In this document: piece by piece, positions 24,549 to 34,600 of the stretch | How the letters are laid out: every line of letters starts with the position of its first letter | Numbering within the stretch: the stretch's first letter is position 1 | DNA from: Paenibacillus eucommiae | GTDB taxonomy: Bacteria > Bacillota > Bacilli > Paenibacillales > NBRC-103111 | Assembly: GCF_017874215.1 (NCBI RefSeq) | Contig: NZ_JAGGLB010000017.1 | Coordinates: 144,708 to 208,707 of the forward strand | Direction of reading: 5' to 3' | DNA length: 64,000 nucleotides | Notes under the pieces: generated by a model | The model's input: the letters and a program-made list of their open reading frames with translations, nothing else | Databases searched by the model: none | What the model was told of the DNA's origin: nothing | Program-made: the position numbers and the translations under genes

Positions 24549-24573
24549 TTGAGGAGGAAGCACGATTCGAAGC

Positions 24574-26250
24574 ATGCTGCATAATCTCAGATGGCGTCGG
24601 TGGCGCTTAATTCACAAATTGATTTTGTTTTATATGCCGTTGATTGTATTGCCTGTTGTGCTCGGCATGTATTTTGTCACGTCCAATTTTAACGGTACAA
24701 GCAAAGGAATTATGCAGCAAAATACAGAGGATCTGCTGGATCTTGTAGTAGAAAAGCTGGATCAAGAGTTTCACAGTTTTGAGAATTTGAGTTTGCAGTT
24801 TTTTGTTGACACAGATCTGGGCAGATTGTTGCAGGAGAATGCCCCTACATATTTGCAAAGTGCAAAACTTAAAAGCGATCTGGATAAACGGGTACAAATA
24901 TTACTAGGCTCCTTCAGACCCTATATTTCAAGCGCGATTCTGACATGGGGAAATAACCAGTACGTTTTTGGACGAAAAGATCCGCACATATTGAGTGGAG
25001 AGTATGCCAAGTTCGTTAGCAATATCGAAGAAGGTGAGGGCAGCGTTTCATGGGAGCTAGAGGCGTCGAATGAGTCGGGGAAACGTGTGATATTGCTGGG
25101 TCGGGATATCAATCATATGGAGCGGTTTCATAAAATTGCCGAGCTTATTTTTGTTATTGATCCGGATACGTTTATGCGCACACTGGAAGAAACCAAGATC
25201 AGCAAGAACGCGGTATTCGAGCTTTATTCGGCGGGCGGGAATCTGATCTTGAGCACAGGCAAGTGGAATCCTTCCGACAAGGACAAGTATTTGATCACTG
25301 AAGTCAGAAGTCACCGTTATGATTGGACTTTGAAGACGATGATTCCTCTTCAGCAGCTGCATGATCAAATCGAAAGAACCATTTATATCTCTATTATAGT
25401 CACTATACTATGCGTACTGCTTGGCCTAGGAGTTACGCAGCTCATTGTGATGGATATCGTCATTCCAATCAAAAAACTGATGATGAATATGAAGCAAGGT
25501 GTAAGAGGCGTGGAGCCGCTGCGCTTGAAAAAATTTCGCGGCGCGCAAGAAGTAACCAAGCTGAATGACACTTTTATTTCCGTCTTGCTGGAGATTCATC
25601 AGCTTAACCATGAGGTAATGGCTACACAGCAGAAAAAACAGGCTGCAGAAGTCAGAGCTTTGCAAAATCAGCTGACGCCTCATTTTCTGTACAATACGTT
25701 AAATTCCATTCGCTGGATGGCGATTATTCAAAAGCAGGACAATATCAAGGAGATGGCAGATTCACTGTCCAGCCTGTTAGCGTATTCCATTCGCGACCCG
25801 GGTCAACGGGTTACGATTCAGGATGAAATAAATATTCTTTACGATTATATTAAAATTCAAAAGGTTCGCTATCAGGATTTCATATTAATTGTAGATATCC
25901 CAGAGTCCTTCTATGATCTTCATATGTTGAAATTTTTACTCCAGCCGATCATAGAGAATGCAGTCATGCATGGTATCTCTGAAGCCAGCCGAAGTGGAGA
26001 AATCAAATTGCATGCTTATAAAGAACTTAATGAATTGCATATTGTTGTATCTGATAACGGCTGCGGGATGAGTGAAGACAGGCTGGAGCAGATTCGAGAC
26101 TTATTACATAGCGGAAAAGAAAGCAACCATTTGGGGTTAAAGAACATTCATGAACGAATTCAGCTGCATTACGGGAAGAAGTATGGGCTGCAAATCGAAA
26201 GTGATTTTGACGAGGGAACCCGGGTGGAATTGGTGTTGCCATGGATGTAA
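24574..26250 (+). CDS. YesM-type sensor histidine kinase
   Basis: 558 residues. Membrane segments at ~18-40 and ~270-293 flank an extracytoplasmic dCache-like sensor. A HAMP region follows, then the His_kinase domain with phosphoacceptor H370 (LTPHFLYNTLN) and an ATPase domain (DNGCGMSE, HLGLKNIHERIQ). It pairs with the AraC-type regulator immediately downstream. Such pairs control polysaccharide-oligomer uptake genes in Paenibacillus and Bacillus. Start: ATG 24574 is 16 bases from AGGAGG (24552-24557), too far. An in-frame ATT at 24565 has ideal spacing and might be the real start. Confidence 0.92.
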   Translation: MLHNLRWRRWRLIHKLILFYMPLIVLPVVLGMYFVTSNFNGTSKGIMQQNTEDLLDLVVEKLDQEFHSFENLSLQFFVDTDLGRLLQENAPTYLQSAKLKSDLDKRVQILLGSFRPYISSAILTWGNNQYVFGRKDPHILSGEYAKFVSNIEEGEGSVSWELEASNESGKRVILLGRDINHMERFHKIAELIFVIDPDTFMRTLEETKISKNAVFELYSAGGNLILSTGKWNPSDKDKYLITEVRSHRYDWTLKTMIPLQQLHDQIERTIYISIIVTILCVLLGLGVTQLIVMDIVIPIKKLMMNMKQGVRGVEPLRLKKFRGAQEVTKLNDTFISVLLEIHQLNHEVMATQQKKQAAEVRALQNQLTPHFLYNTLNSIRWMAIIQKQDNIKEMADSLSSLLAYSIRDPGQRVTIQDEINILYDYIKIQKVRYQDFILIVDIPESFYDLHMLKFLLQPIIENAVMHGISEASRSGEIKLHAYKELNELHIVVSDNGCGMSEDRLEQIRDLLHSGKESNHLGLKNIHERIQLHYGKKYGLQIESDFDEGTRVELVLPWM

Positions 26251-26332
26251 TTCGCATCGCGTGCTGGGACCTTTGAGCTGTGAGTTGTGAGCTGTGTGCG
26301 GTGGGAAAACAAAGGATGGGGAGAATCACAGG

Positions 26333-27916
26333 ATGAGAACAATCGTGATCGTAGATGATGAAAAGCTGGTCAGAGTTGGCTTGCAATCGATTATGAACTG
26401 GGAGCAAAATGGCTACGAGGTTATCGGCGTGTATAGAAACGGAGAGGAGGCCTGGGAAGCAATCCAGGGGCGATGCCCTGATATTGTCCTGACAGACATT
26501 CGTATGCCCAAAATGGATGGAATGGCCCTGATAGCTCTCTTGAAACAGCATTATGCACATGTCAATGTAATCATTTTAAGCAGCTACGAGGACTTTGAGT
26601 ATACACGTAAAGCGATACAGATGAATGTGAAGGATTATTTGGTCAAACATGAATTGGAAGCGGAAGAGCTTGTGAGGGTGCTGAATAATCTGGATTACCC
26701 GCTGCAGAAGCATGCATCAGAGCCGGCTTCTTTGCAGATACAGGAAAAACAGAAGCTTTTGCTGCTGACCAGGCAGCCTGAGCACAAAGCCTGGCATAAC
26801 GGAGCATTCCTGCAAAACGAAATTCCGATGATAGCGCAGCATTTCAACACTGCAGACGAGCAGCAGATTTTCTTTTGGTTTTCTTTTCGGGTGCTTCCGA
26901 ATAAGCATGCTGATCTGGAGCATGAATGGAAAGCATTATCTGCGCTGCTGGACGAAGCTTTTGCAAGGTTTCATGCCTGTTTCATTGGTTGTGAGGCAGG
27001 GACCTACGTGGGTTTTATTCAGATGTCTGACCAGACATTGCCGGTGGTTAAAGGGGAAGTAGGCAAAATTACGGATGAAGTGCTGCGCAGCGCCAAAAAT
27101 ATTTTAAATATGGAGCTTTATTGCGGCTTGAGCGGCGCTTTCACACAATTGAAAGGCTTGCCTGAAGGAAGAAGTGAAGCGACAAAAGCGCTGGAAGGCT
27201 TTTTTTATCAGGGAAAGGGTGTGTATTGGTATGATGAGGCATCCCAGACAAGGAGCTTTTCGGAGGCGGAATGGATTGGATTGTACCGTCAAGTGAAGCA
27301 AATCCTGTGGAATGAACAATTTGATCAATTGTACCTTTGGATAGAGCAGCAATCCGATACCATTTTGCCTGAAATGAACATAGACGAGGCGATAAGGTTT
27401 GCGCAAATGATAGCGCAGCGGTTGATCGATTATTTACTGGAAAGATACCAGGTGGATCTCATCCATCAGAACAAGGATTTTCCTGTCGTATATGAACTGT
27501 TTCTGCAGCTCCATCATGCCAATTCATATGGGGAGCTGTCTCGCCTGCTGATTCAAGTGCTGCAAGCCGGTCAAGCTGTTATCCGGGAGTTGAAGGAGAA
27601 GAAAGGCTGGATTAAGAAAACATGCGAATATATCGAAGATAACTTCAATCAGCCCTTGCGTCTGGAAGAGATTGCCCGCCGGGTTAATTTCAGTGAAAAC
27701 TACTTTAGTCAACGATTTCGCCAGGAGACGGGCTATTCCTTCTCCGATTATTTAATGAATTACAGGATTGAGAAGGCCAAAGAGCTGTTCTTGCTCGATC
27801 AGCTGTCAACAGAAGAGGTGGCTGAGCAGGTAGGATATGCCAATACGAATTATTTCACACGGGTATTCAAGAAGATCACGGGCATGACGATTTCTGACTA
27901 TAAACGGAGAAAGTGA
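26333..27916 (+). CDS. YesN-type response regulator with AraC DNA-binding domain
   Basis: 527 residues from the ATG at 26333, near GGATGGGGA. The receiver domain carries D8/D9 and phosphoacceptor D55 (LTDIRMPKMDG). A ~300-residue central linker follows, then two AraC helix-turn-helix units at ~425-527 (LEEIARRVNFSENYFSQRF and STEEVAEQVGYANTNYFTRVF). It follows its kinase by 82 bases and precedes the lipoprotein/permease genes, which are its probable targets together with the large lyase gene downstream. Confidence 0.93.
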   Translation: MRTIVIVDDEKLVRVGLQSIMNWEQNGYEVIGVYRNGEEAWEAIQGRCPDIVLTDIRMPKMDGMALIALLKQHYAHVNVIILSSYEDFEYTRKAIQMNVKDYLVKHELEAEELVRVLNNLDYPLQKHASEPASLQIQEKQKLLLLTRQPEHKAWHNGAFLQNEIPMIAQHFNTADEQQIFFWFSFRVLPNKHADLEHEWKALSALLDEAFARFHACFIGCEAGTYVGFIQMSDQTLPVVKGEVGKITDEVLRSAKNILNMELYCGLSGAFTQLKGLPEGRSEATKALEGFFYQGKGVYWYDEASQTRSFSEAEWIGLYRQVKQILWNEQFDQLYLWIEQQSDTILPEMNIDEAIRFAQMIAQRLIDYLLERYQVDLIHQNKDFPVVYELFLQLHHANSYGELSRLLIQVLQAGQAVIRELKEKKGWIKKTCEYIEDNFNQPLRLEEIARRVNFSENYFSQRFRQETGYSFSDYLMNYRIEKAKELFLLDQLSTEEVAEQVGYANTNYFTRVFKKITGMTISDYKRRK

Positions 27917-28060
27917 ATACGATCTGAAAATAGGTAACAATCAGCTGTCAAACAACGGAGAATAGTGAATGAATGCCCAAGGAACGTACATTCATATTAC
28001 ATGAAATTAACTTTAAGATAAAAGGGTAAGCAATTGAGAAGAAGGGGAGAAAAGACGCAT

Positions 28061-29704
28061 ATGAAATTTGTGAAAACGTTTTTATTGGCTATGCTTGTTC
28101 TCTGTTTGACGATTGTAACAGCTTGCGGCAATTCGAACAATACGAATTCGAATACACCGAAGGCAACAAATACGGCTGGAGCTGAACAAGGAGGGAAAGA
28201 AGAAAACGCTGGTGGTGAACTGGAGCCCTTGAAGCTGTCCTTCTTTTTCCCGGGAAATCCGGACACCGTTATGCCCAGAGGTGAAGATGATTTTGTCCGG
28301 ACCTATCTGGAGAAGAAGTTTAATGTGACGATCGCGTTCGATACTTTACCTTTTGGCGATGAATTCAATACGAGATTGAACCTGAAAATTTCATCAGGTG
28401 ATGCACCAGACTTAATGGTAATATCTGGAACATCTACCGTTCAATTGTTTGCGGATGGAGTGATGGGAAATATAGGAGCGGGGCTGAACCCGGAGGTAAT
28501 GCCCAACTTCTTTAAATGGGTGACACCTGAGGTGCTGGCTAACTATCAGATTGAGAAGGGATCCACAGCTCGCGGCTATGTTCCGGTTAACCCGAAACCG
28601 ATCACCTCTTATTTTATTCGTAAGGATTGGCTGGATGCGTTGAAGCTGGATTATCCGACTAACTACGCAGAGTTGACTGAAGTAGTCCGTGCCTTTACGC
28701 AAGATGATCCAGACGGTAACAAGCGAAATGATACTTATGGATTTACAACGCCAGGGAATGGACAGATGGTAAGCTCCTATTTTCCACAATATAACAATCA
28801 TGGCATATACCAAAGTATGTTCATTGATCCGAAAACAAAAAACTTCAGGACGGCTTATACCGATCCGGTTATAGGAGAAGTTCTGGATGATATCAGGGGA
28901 TGGACTGACAAAGGCTATGTGGACCCCGACTGGTTCTTAAGCGATAATGCCACTTCAGAGCAGAAATTCGCGCAAGGAAGAATTGGCATCATATGGGGGG
29001 CTGCTGATCAGTTTGCCTTCGATTCCAATCCGAACAGTTATTTCAATCAATTGAAGCAATTGTATCCAAACGCAGATGTCAGAGCATTTAATCCGTTTCC
29101 CGACCATCCTGTCAATTTGAAGATCGAACCTGGATACAGCTGGTCCATTGCCCAAAGAACGATAGAGAAGTCCCCTGAAAAAGTAGATAGAATCATTCAG
29201 ATTGTGGACTGGCTGTTTAGCGAGGAAGGCTACTTGATGACGCATTATGGCATAGAGGACAAACACTATACGCGCAGCGGCAATACCATTACACTGAATC
29301 CGCAAGCGTATAAGGAGGATGTCATCGATAAAGGGAATTTCCTGGTTGCCTGGCATGCCATGACACCGGAGCGTTATACCGAGCCGCTTGGTCTGGAGGT
29401 CGTGGATCCGACTTTGAGTAATCGTGACAAGGAAATGATGGCGGTTATTAATGATTATGGTATTTTGCAAAGCGCTACAGGCTATATTCCGCCGGAAGGA
29501 TTTGACTGGGGATCTTTCGCTACCAAACGCGCAGAAATCCAGGTGCAATACTTGTTTGAGAAAAACAAATACCCGGAGTGGACGCCGCTGCTGCATGAAT
29601 TCCTGACGAAATATGGTGCGAACGATCTGTATAATGCTTATGTGGAACAAACGCAGGCTACTGGCGTAGAAGTGAATGACTGGGTATCTCCAACAGGCCA
29701 ATAA
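28061..29704 (+). CDS. Extracellular solute-binding lipoprotein (LplA-like)
   Basis: 547 residues from the ATG at 28061 (GAAGGGGAG upstream). The signal peptide ends in a lipobox with C22 (VTAC), followed by an Asn/Thr-rich linker. The length of ~550 and the segments TLPFGDEFNTRLNLKISSGD, then APDLMVISG and SYFIRKDWLDAL are those of the large oligosaccharide-binding proteins of Paenibacillus and Bacillus (LplA/YtcQ type). It probably binds oligosaccharides released by the giant lyase encoded downstream. A terminator-like hairpin after the gene would allow more binding protein than permease. Confidence 0.92.
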   Translation: MKFVKTFLLAMLVLCLTIVTACGNSNNTNSNTPKATNTAGAEQGGKEENAGGELEPLKLSFFFPGNPDTVMPRGEDDFVRTYLEKKFNVTIAFDTLPFGDEFNTRLNLKISSGDAPDLMVISGTSTVQLFADGVMGNIGAGLNPEVMPNFFKWVTPEVLANYQIEKGSTARGYVPVNPKPITSYFIRKDWLDALKLDYPTNYAELTEVVRAFTQDDPDGNKRNDTYGFTTPGNGQMVSSYFPQYNNHGIYQSMFIDPKTKNFRTAYTDPVIGEVLDDIRGWTDKGYVDPDWFLSDNATSEQKFAQGRIGIIWGAADQFAFDSNPNSYFNQLKQLYPNADVRAFNPFPDHPVNLKIEPGYSWSIAQRTIEKSPEKVDRIIQIVDWLFSEEGYLMTHYGIEDKHYTRSGNTITLNPQAYKEDVIDKGNFLVAWHAMTPERYTEPLGLEVVDPTLSNRDKEMMAVINDYGILQSATGYIPPEGFDWGSFATKRAEIQVQYLFEKNKYPEWTPLLHEFLTKYGANDLYNAYVEQTQATGVEVNDWVSPTGQ

Positions 29705-29726
29705 GGCTTGAAGAAACAGAAAGCGC

Positions 29727-29756
29727 AAAGGGGAACGGATATAGTTCCCCTTTCGT
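29727..29756 (+). terminator. Intra-operon hairpin between binding protein and permease genes
   Basis: AAAGGGGAAC and GTTCCCCTTT form a perfect 10-bp stem with a 7-base loop, followed by CGTTA. It starts 23 bases after the binding-protein stop. It resembles a leaky terminator or mRNA-stabilising stem that sets the ratio between lipoprotein and permeases. Confidence 0.65.
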
Positions 29757-29782
29757 TACAGAATTGGAGTGGAGAAACTGTT

Positions 29783-30679
29783 ATGGCAGCAACTTTGTAT
29801 CGATACCGCTGGTATTACCTGATGATGCTTCCCGGTGTCCTTTATTTTATCATCTTTCATTACGGTCCCATGGGCGGGCTGATTATCGCTTTCAAGGACT
29901 ACAATCTGGTCAAGGGCGTGTGGGGAAGCGAGTGGGCGGGACTGAAGCATTTCTACACGATCTTCGAGTCTCCTGATATTATCCGGACGCTGCGGAATAC
30001 GGTAGTGATCAGTGTGTACCGGATTGTGTTCAACATGCTCCCTGACTTAATGCTGGCACTGGTCTTGAATGAAATTCGCATTCGCTGGTTCAAGCGGGCG
30101 ATCCAGACGATAACCTATGGACCTTATTTCTTGTCCTGGGTGGTGGTCTATGGCTTGGCTTTTTCTTTCCTGGCTCCGGATTCCGGACTTCTTAATCAGA
30201 CGATTCGTGAATTTGGCGGCACTACGGTCGATTTCCTGACTGCAAAAGAGTATTTCAGAAGTATTCTGATCTCGACCGAAATATGGAAAAATACGGGTTT
30301 TGGAGCGATTATTTATTTGGCAGCGCTGGCAGCGATCGATCCGAGTCTTTATGAGGCTGCTGTTGTGGATGGAGCAGGGCGCTGGCGTCAGCTATGGCAT
30401 GTTACCCTGCCAGGCGTAGCCAATGTGTTCGTCCTATTATTGATTATGCGGATCGGGCATATATTGGATGCCGGTTTTGAACAGGTTTATATTTTCTACA
30501 ATTCCAGAGTGTACGAGGTTGCGGATATTATCGACACCTGGGTGTTTAGGAGGGGGCTGGAGCAATTTGATTTCAGTGTAGCCACAGCAGTTGGTTTTTT
30601 TAAAGGGGTTATCGGCTTGCTCCTTGTGATTGGGGCTAACCAGTTAGCCAAAAAATTAGGCCAATCATCCATATGGTAG
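29783..30679 (+). CDS. ABC sugar permease (LplB-like)
   Basis: 298 residues from the ATG at 29783 (GGAGTGGAGA upstream); an upstream TTG frame overlaps the intergenic hairpin and is unlikely. There are six membrane segments, the first MMLPGVLYFIIFHYGPMGG typical of LplB/YteP proteins. The EAA loop is YEAAVVDGAGRWRQLWHVTLP. It forms the membrane channel with the next gene. No ATPase gene is present in the locus, as usual for this family, which borrows a shared MsmX-type ATPase. Confidence 0.92.
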   Translation: MAATLYRYRWYYLMMLPGVLYFIIFHYGPMGGLIIAFKDYNLVKGVWGSEWAGLKHFYTIFESPDIIRTLRNTVVISVYRIVFNMLPDLMLALVLNEIRIRWFKRAIQTITYGPYFLSWVVVYGLAFSFLAPDSGLLNQTIREFGGTTVDFLTAKEYFRSILISTEIWKNTGFGAIIYLAALAAIDPSLYEAAVVDGAGRWRQLWHVTLPGVANVFVLLLIMRIGHILDAGFEQVYIFYNSRVYEVADIIDTWVFRRGLEQFDFSVATAVGFFKGVIGLLLVIGANQLAKKLGQSSIW

Positions 30680-30691
30680 GAGGAATAGAAA

Positions 30692-31582
30692 ATGTCACTC
30701 GTATTGCAACCTAGCAAAACAGACCGGCTGATTGACTCCGTTTTTATTACAGTTCTGAGTGTGTTTGGCTTGGCGACGTTGTTCCCCCTCTACTATGTGG
30801 TGGTCATGTCGGTTACCCCATTTATTGAAGTGATTCAAAATGGCGGTTTTGTTCTGCTGCCCAAAAGCTTTACCCTTGAAGCCTATAAACAAATTTTGAG
30901 CAGTGTGCGTATTCCCCGTGCGCTCGGGGTAACGGTCATACTGGCGGTTGGCGGAACTTTTCTAAATTTGCTATTCACGATGCTGCTGGCCTATCCGCTC
31001 TCCAAAAGAATGATTCCCGGCAGGAACTATGTACTGTTCATGATCGTGTTTACCATGCTGTTTTCTGGCGGCTTGATTCCCCTGTATCTAATTGTCAACG
31101 CGCTTGGCATGAACAATACGCTATGGGCGCTGATTGTCCCGGGTTTAGTGTCAGCCTTCAATATGCTGATCATGAAAACATACTTTGAAGGACTGCCCGA
31201 AGAGCTTGAAGAGGCTGCACGGGTAGATGGATGCGGAGAGCTGCGCACGTTGTTCCGGATTATTTTACCATTGTCGATGCCGATTATGGCTACATTGGGA
31301 TTATTCTATGGCATCAATCATTGGAATACGTATTTTCATGCGATCATGTTTATTACAGACAAAGAGCTTCAGCCGATTCAGGTCGTATTAAGAAGTATGA
31401 TTGTTACTCCTAATGTGAGCTCCGAGCTGCAGCTAACGAATCAGTTCCAGGCCTATCGTCTGCCTCCAGAAACGATGAAGATGGCCGCAGTAGTCGTCAC
31501 AATTTTACCGATCATTGTAATCTATCCCTTCCTGCAAAAGCATTTTATGAAAGGGTTTTTACTAGGTTCGATTAAGGGCTGA
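30692..31582 (+). CDS. ABC sugar permease (YtcP/LplC-like)
   Basis: 296 residues, six membrane segments, with the EAA loop LEEAARVDGCGELRTLFRIIL and the C-terminal FLQKHFMKGFLLGSIKG ending typical of LplC/YtcP permeases. It starts 12 bases after the partner permease, with TAGGAGGAAT as ribosome site. Together they import oligosaccharides delivered by the lipoprotein at 28061. Confidence 0.92.
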   Translation: MSLVLQPSKTDRLIDSVFITVLSVFGLATLFPLYYVVVMSVTPFIEVIQNGGFVLLPKSFTLEAYKQILSSVRIPRALGVTVILAVGGTFLNLLFTMLLAYPLSKRMIPGRNYVLFMIVFTMLFSGGLIPLYLIVNALGMNNTLWALIVPGLVSAFNMLIMKTYFEGLPEELEEAARVDGCGELRTLFRIILPLSMPIMATLGLFYGINHWNTYFHAIMFITDKELQPIQVVLRSMIVTPNVSSELQLTNQFQAYRLPPETMKMAAVVVTILPIIVIYPFLQKHFMKGFLLGSIKG

Positions 31583-31648
31583 TTGTACACGCTTGGGACG
31601 GTTAAGGGGTAAACTGACCATTAATGATTTTGAGAGAGGGTTGTGTAA

Positions 31649-34600
31649 ATGATAATAAAGCTATCGAAGAAAAAAATGCTGTATCGCGTTTTATCTTCTG
31701 TCATTATTTTTACAATGCTGTTCAGCAGCTTGACCGTCCCGGCAAAGGCAGCTGATCCGGATCCGGATCAGATCGTTTATGATTTCCGGAAAATCGCTTT
31801 TCCTGATGAAACAACAGGCTTTACTGGTCAAGAAGCGCAACCTGGCTGGAGCTTGGTGGACGCCCATGACGTTCCTCCTGTACTCGGCTATCAGCCTGAT
31901 TATGGTTTGAACATCGGTTCTTTCCAAGTGGGGATGTCCCGGTCGTTTCTGTTTGATGTTCCAGAAACGGGACAATATTTGGTGAAATTCAAGGCACTAG
32001 TGCTTAATAGTGGCGGGATTGGAGAACTACAAATTGATGATCAGCCGATCGGAACGTATGACTTTTATTCAGCGACTACAGACTATGTAACCAAAAAGAT
32101 GCGAATCATGACGTTGGCGAAAGGGACGCATACATTGAAGCTGGTCGTTGTCGGAAGGTCGCCAGGATCGGCAGAAGGTACGGGTGGACACCGGATGTCG
32201 GCGAGTGAGTTCACGATACAGAAGATGGAAGAGCCTCCTATGATTGAAAACCTCGTCATTAGTAGCAGTAACCCGGATCTGTATGTTGGTTCCGAGTCGC
32301 AATTATCCGCATATGGCATAGGAAATGATGGAACACCAATCGATTTGGGCGATAAGGAAGTAACCTACGTTAGCGAGAATCCCGCCGTTGTTAATGTCAA
32401 TCACCAGACGGGCTCGTTAATTGCCGTCGATGCAGGAGAAACAATCGTGACAGCCTCCGTCAACAATAATGGGAGCATCGTATCACAAACGCTGCTGATT
32501 AAGGTGAAATCAAGGGCCGGGAATGACCCAATTGTCTATGATTTTCGGAATGTGGGATTTCCGGATCAACCCTTCTATGTGCAGCCGGGCTGGGGGATGG
32601 TAGGGCTGCCGACAGATATACCGGTACTCGGCTTTGATCCAAGCAATGGCATTAATATCGGTACTACGAGAATTGGCCAGAACCGCTCTTTTCATTTTGA
32701 TGTGCCGGAAACGGGTATCTACCTGGTGGAATTTAGGGGGCAGAAATATTCTATCGGTGGGATCGTAGAGCTGCAAATCGATGGCCGGCCTATTGGCACA
32801 TTTGATTCTTATTTACCCGCTTGGAGTCTGGTAACGGAGCCCATTCGACTATTGAAACTCGATAAAGGCCAGCACACCTTAACCTTGCAAGTGGTTGGCA
32901 AACATGAGGATGCGCCTGATGATCCGGCATATCGCATATCACCAAGTGAATTTGTGTTGGCCATGGTTGATGCTAGTCCGGCCTTGTCTGACGTTTCCCT
33001 ATTCATTGAAGATTCCGAGCTTTACGTGGGCTCTACTTCACAGCTTAAAGTAAGCGGAACTACGGAGAACGGCATCCCGTCCGATGTGTTCGATACGCAA
33101 GTCAGCTATGGGAGCGATAACACGGGGGTCGTCATTGTCGATGCCCTGTCAGGTAAACTGAAGGCTGCAGGTGTAGGATCGACATTGGTAACTGTATCGG
33201 TGGAAAACAAGGGTCAAACATTGACAAGTAAGTTGCCAGTTGAAGTCAGAGCCGTCGAAAATGAAAAAACACGCAGTACATATTATACACAACAAAAGGT
33301 TGACACGGCTCGCGACAATATTAGTAAGTATGAGTGGGCTGAAAGCATGAAGAATGATGTCGTGATCAAGGCAAATCGGTATGTAGACCAAGGGCTGGAT
33401 TTCTTCTGGAATTTGGTCACACCTCAAAGCTTGCCGCGAAGTTATGAGGTTAACGAAAGTTTGGGCAGTCCGCTGAGTGGCAAGGAAATCGATAAATACG
33501 GCAGTTATGCGTATACTTACGATCCGATTAACGATCCGTGGAAAATAGTCGATCCGACGGATGGTAAGAGATATCCAACGAATGATTTTGGTGCATTTTA
33601 CAGAAGCGGCCTTAATGAGCACGGGGTGTTCGATCGGTCAAAGGCAGATAGATCGTTGTTATACAATGAAGAGTATCCTGATCCGAATCACCCGTTGCAT
33701 ATGTGGGGCGTGGATGATGGGCTCGGTTGGGTAGACAGTGCTGGCAATCGCTATACATTTATCGCCTATTATGTGCATTGGGCGATCTGGGGATACTCCG
33801 GGAAAAGCACGATCCAAGATGCGCTGCGCTCGCTTCGGGATGCGTATTTGTACACAGGCGATGTAAAGTATTCACGGGCGGGGACGGTGCTTCTAGATCG
33901 GATTGCTGACATTTACCCAAGTCTTGATGTCTCAACGTATTCAAGCAGTACTTACCTCAATTCTCATGGGGGTACGAATTTAGGCAAGGCGGTTGGGTCA
34001 ATATGGGAGACGTTCATTGTTAAAGACTTCCTATATGCCTATGATGCTTTCTTCCCTGCGATGGAAGATCCGGAGCTAATAGCTTATTTGAGTGGGAAAT
34101 CAGATGAATATGAACTTGGGCCGCTAAAATATACCGCTTCCGGAATACGTAAGAACATTGAGGAAGGTATTGTTAAGCAAATTTATCCGGCGATTAAAGC
34201 TGCTCAAATTCACGGCAACAATGGTATGCACCAAAGTGCTCTGGCATTAGCAGCGGTAGTCTATGACAAATTGCCTGAAACGCAACAATGGCTTGATTTC
34301 GTGTTTCAGTCGGGTGATTTTATGAGCGGTCCTTACAGGGTTACTGGTGGAAATGTAGGGGCGACTTTGATCAATGATTTGGACCGCGATGGACACGGCA
34401 ACGAAGCATCACCTGGATACAACAGACTTTGGCTAAATTACTTTTTGGAAGCAGCGGATATTTTGAATGGTTACGATCTTTATGCGACTGCTGATTTGTA
34501 TCAAAATCCAAAGTTCCGCAAAATGTTCCATGCCTTGTATCCCTTAACGTTAAGTGAGCGCTATTCTCCGCAAATTGGTGATTCAGGTTCGACCGGGAAC

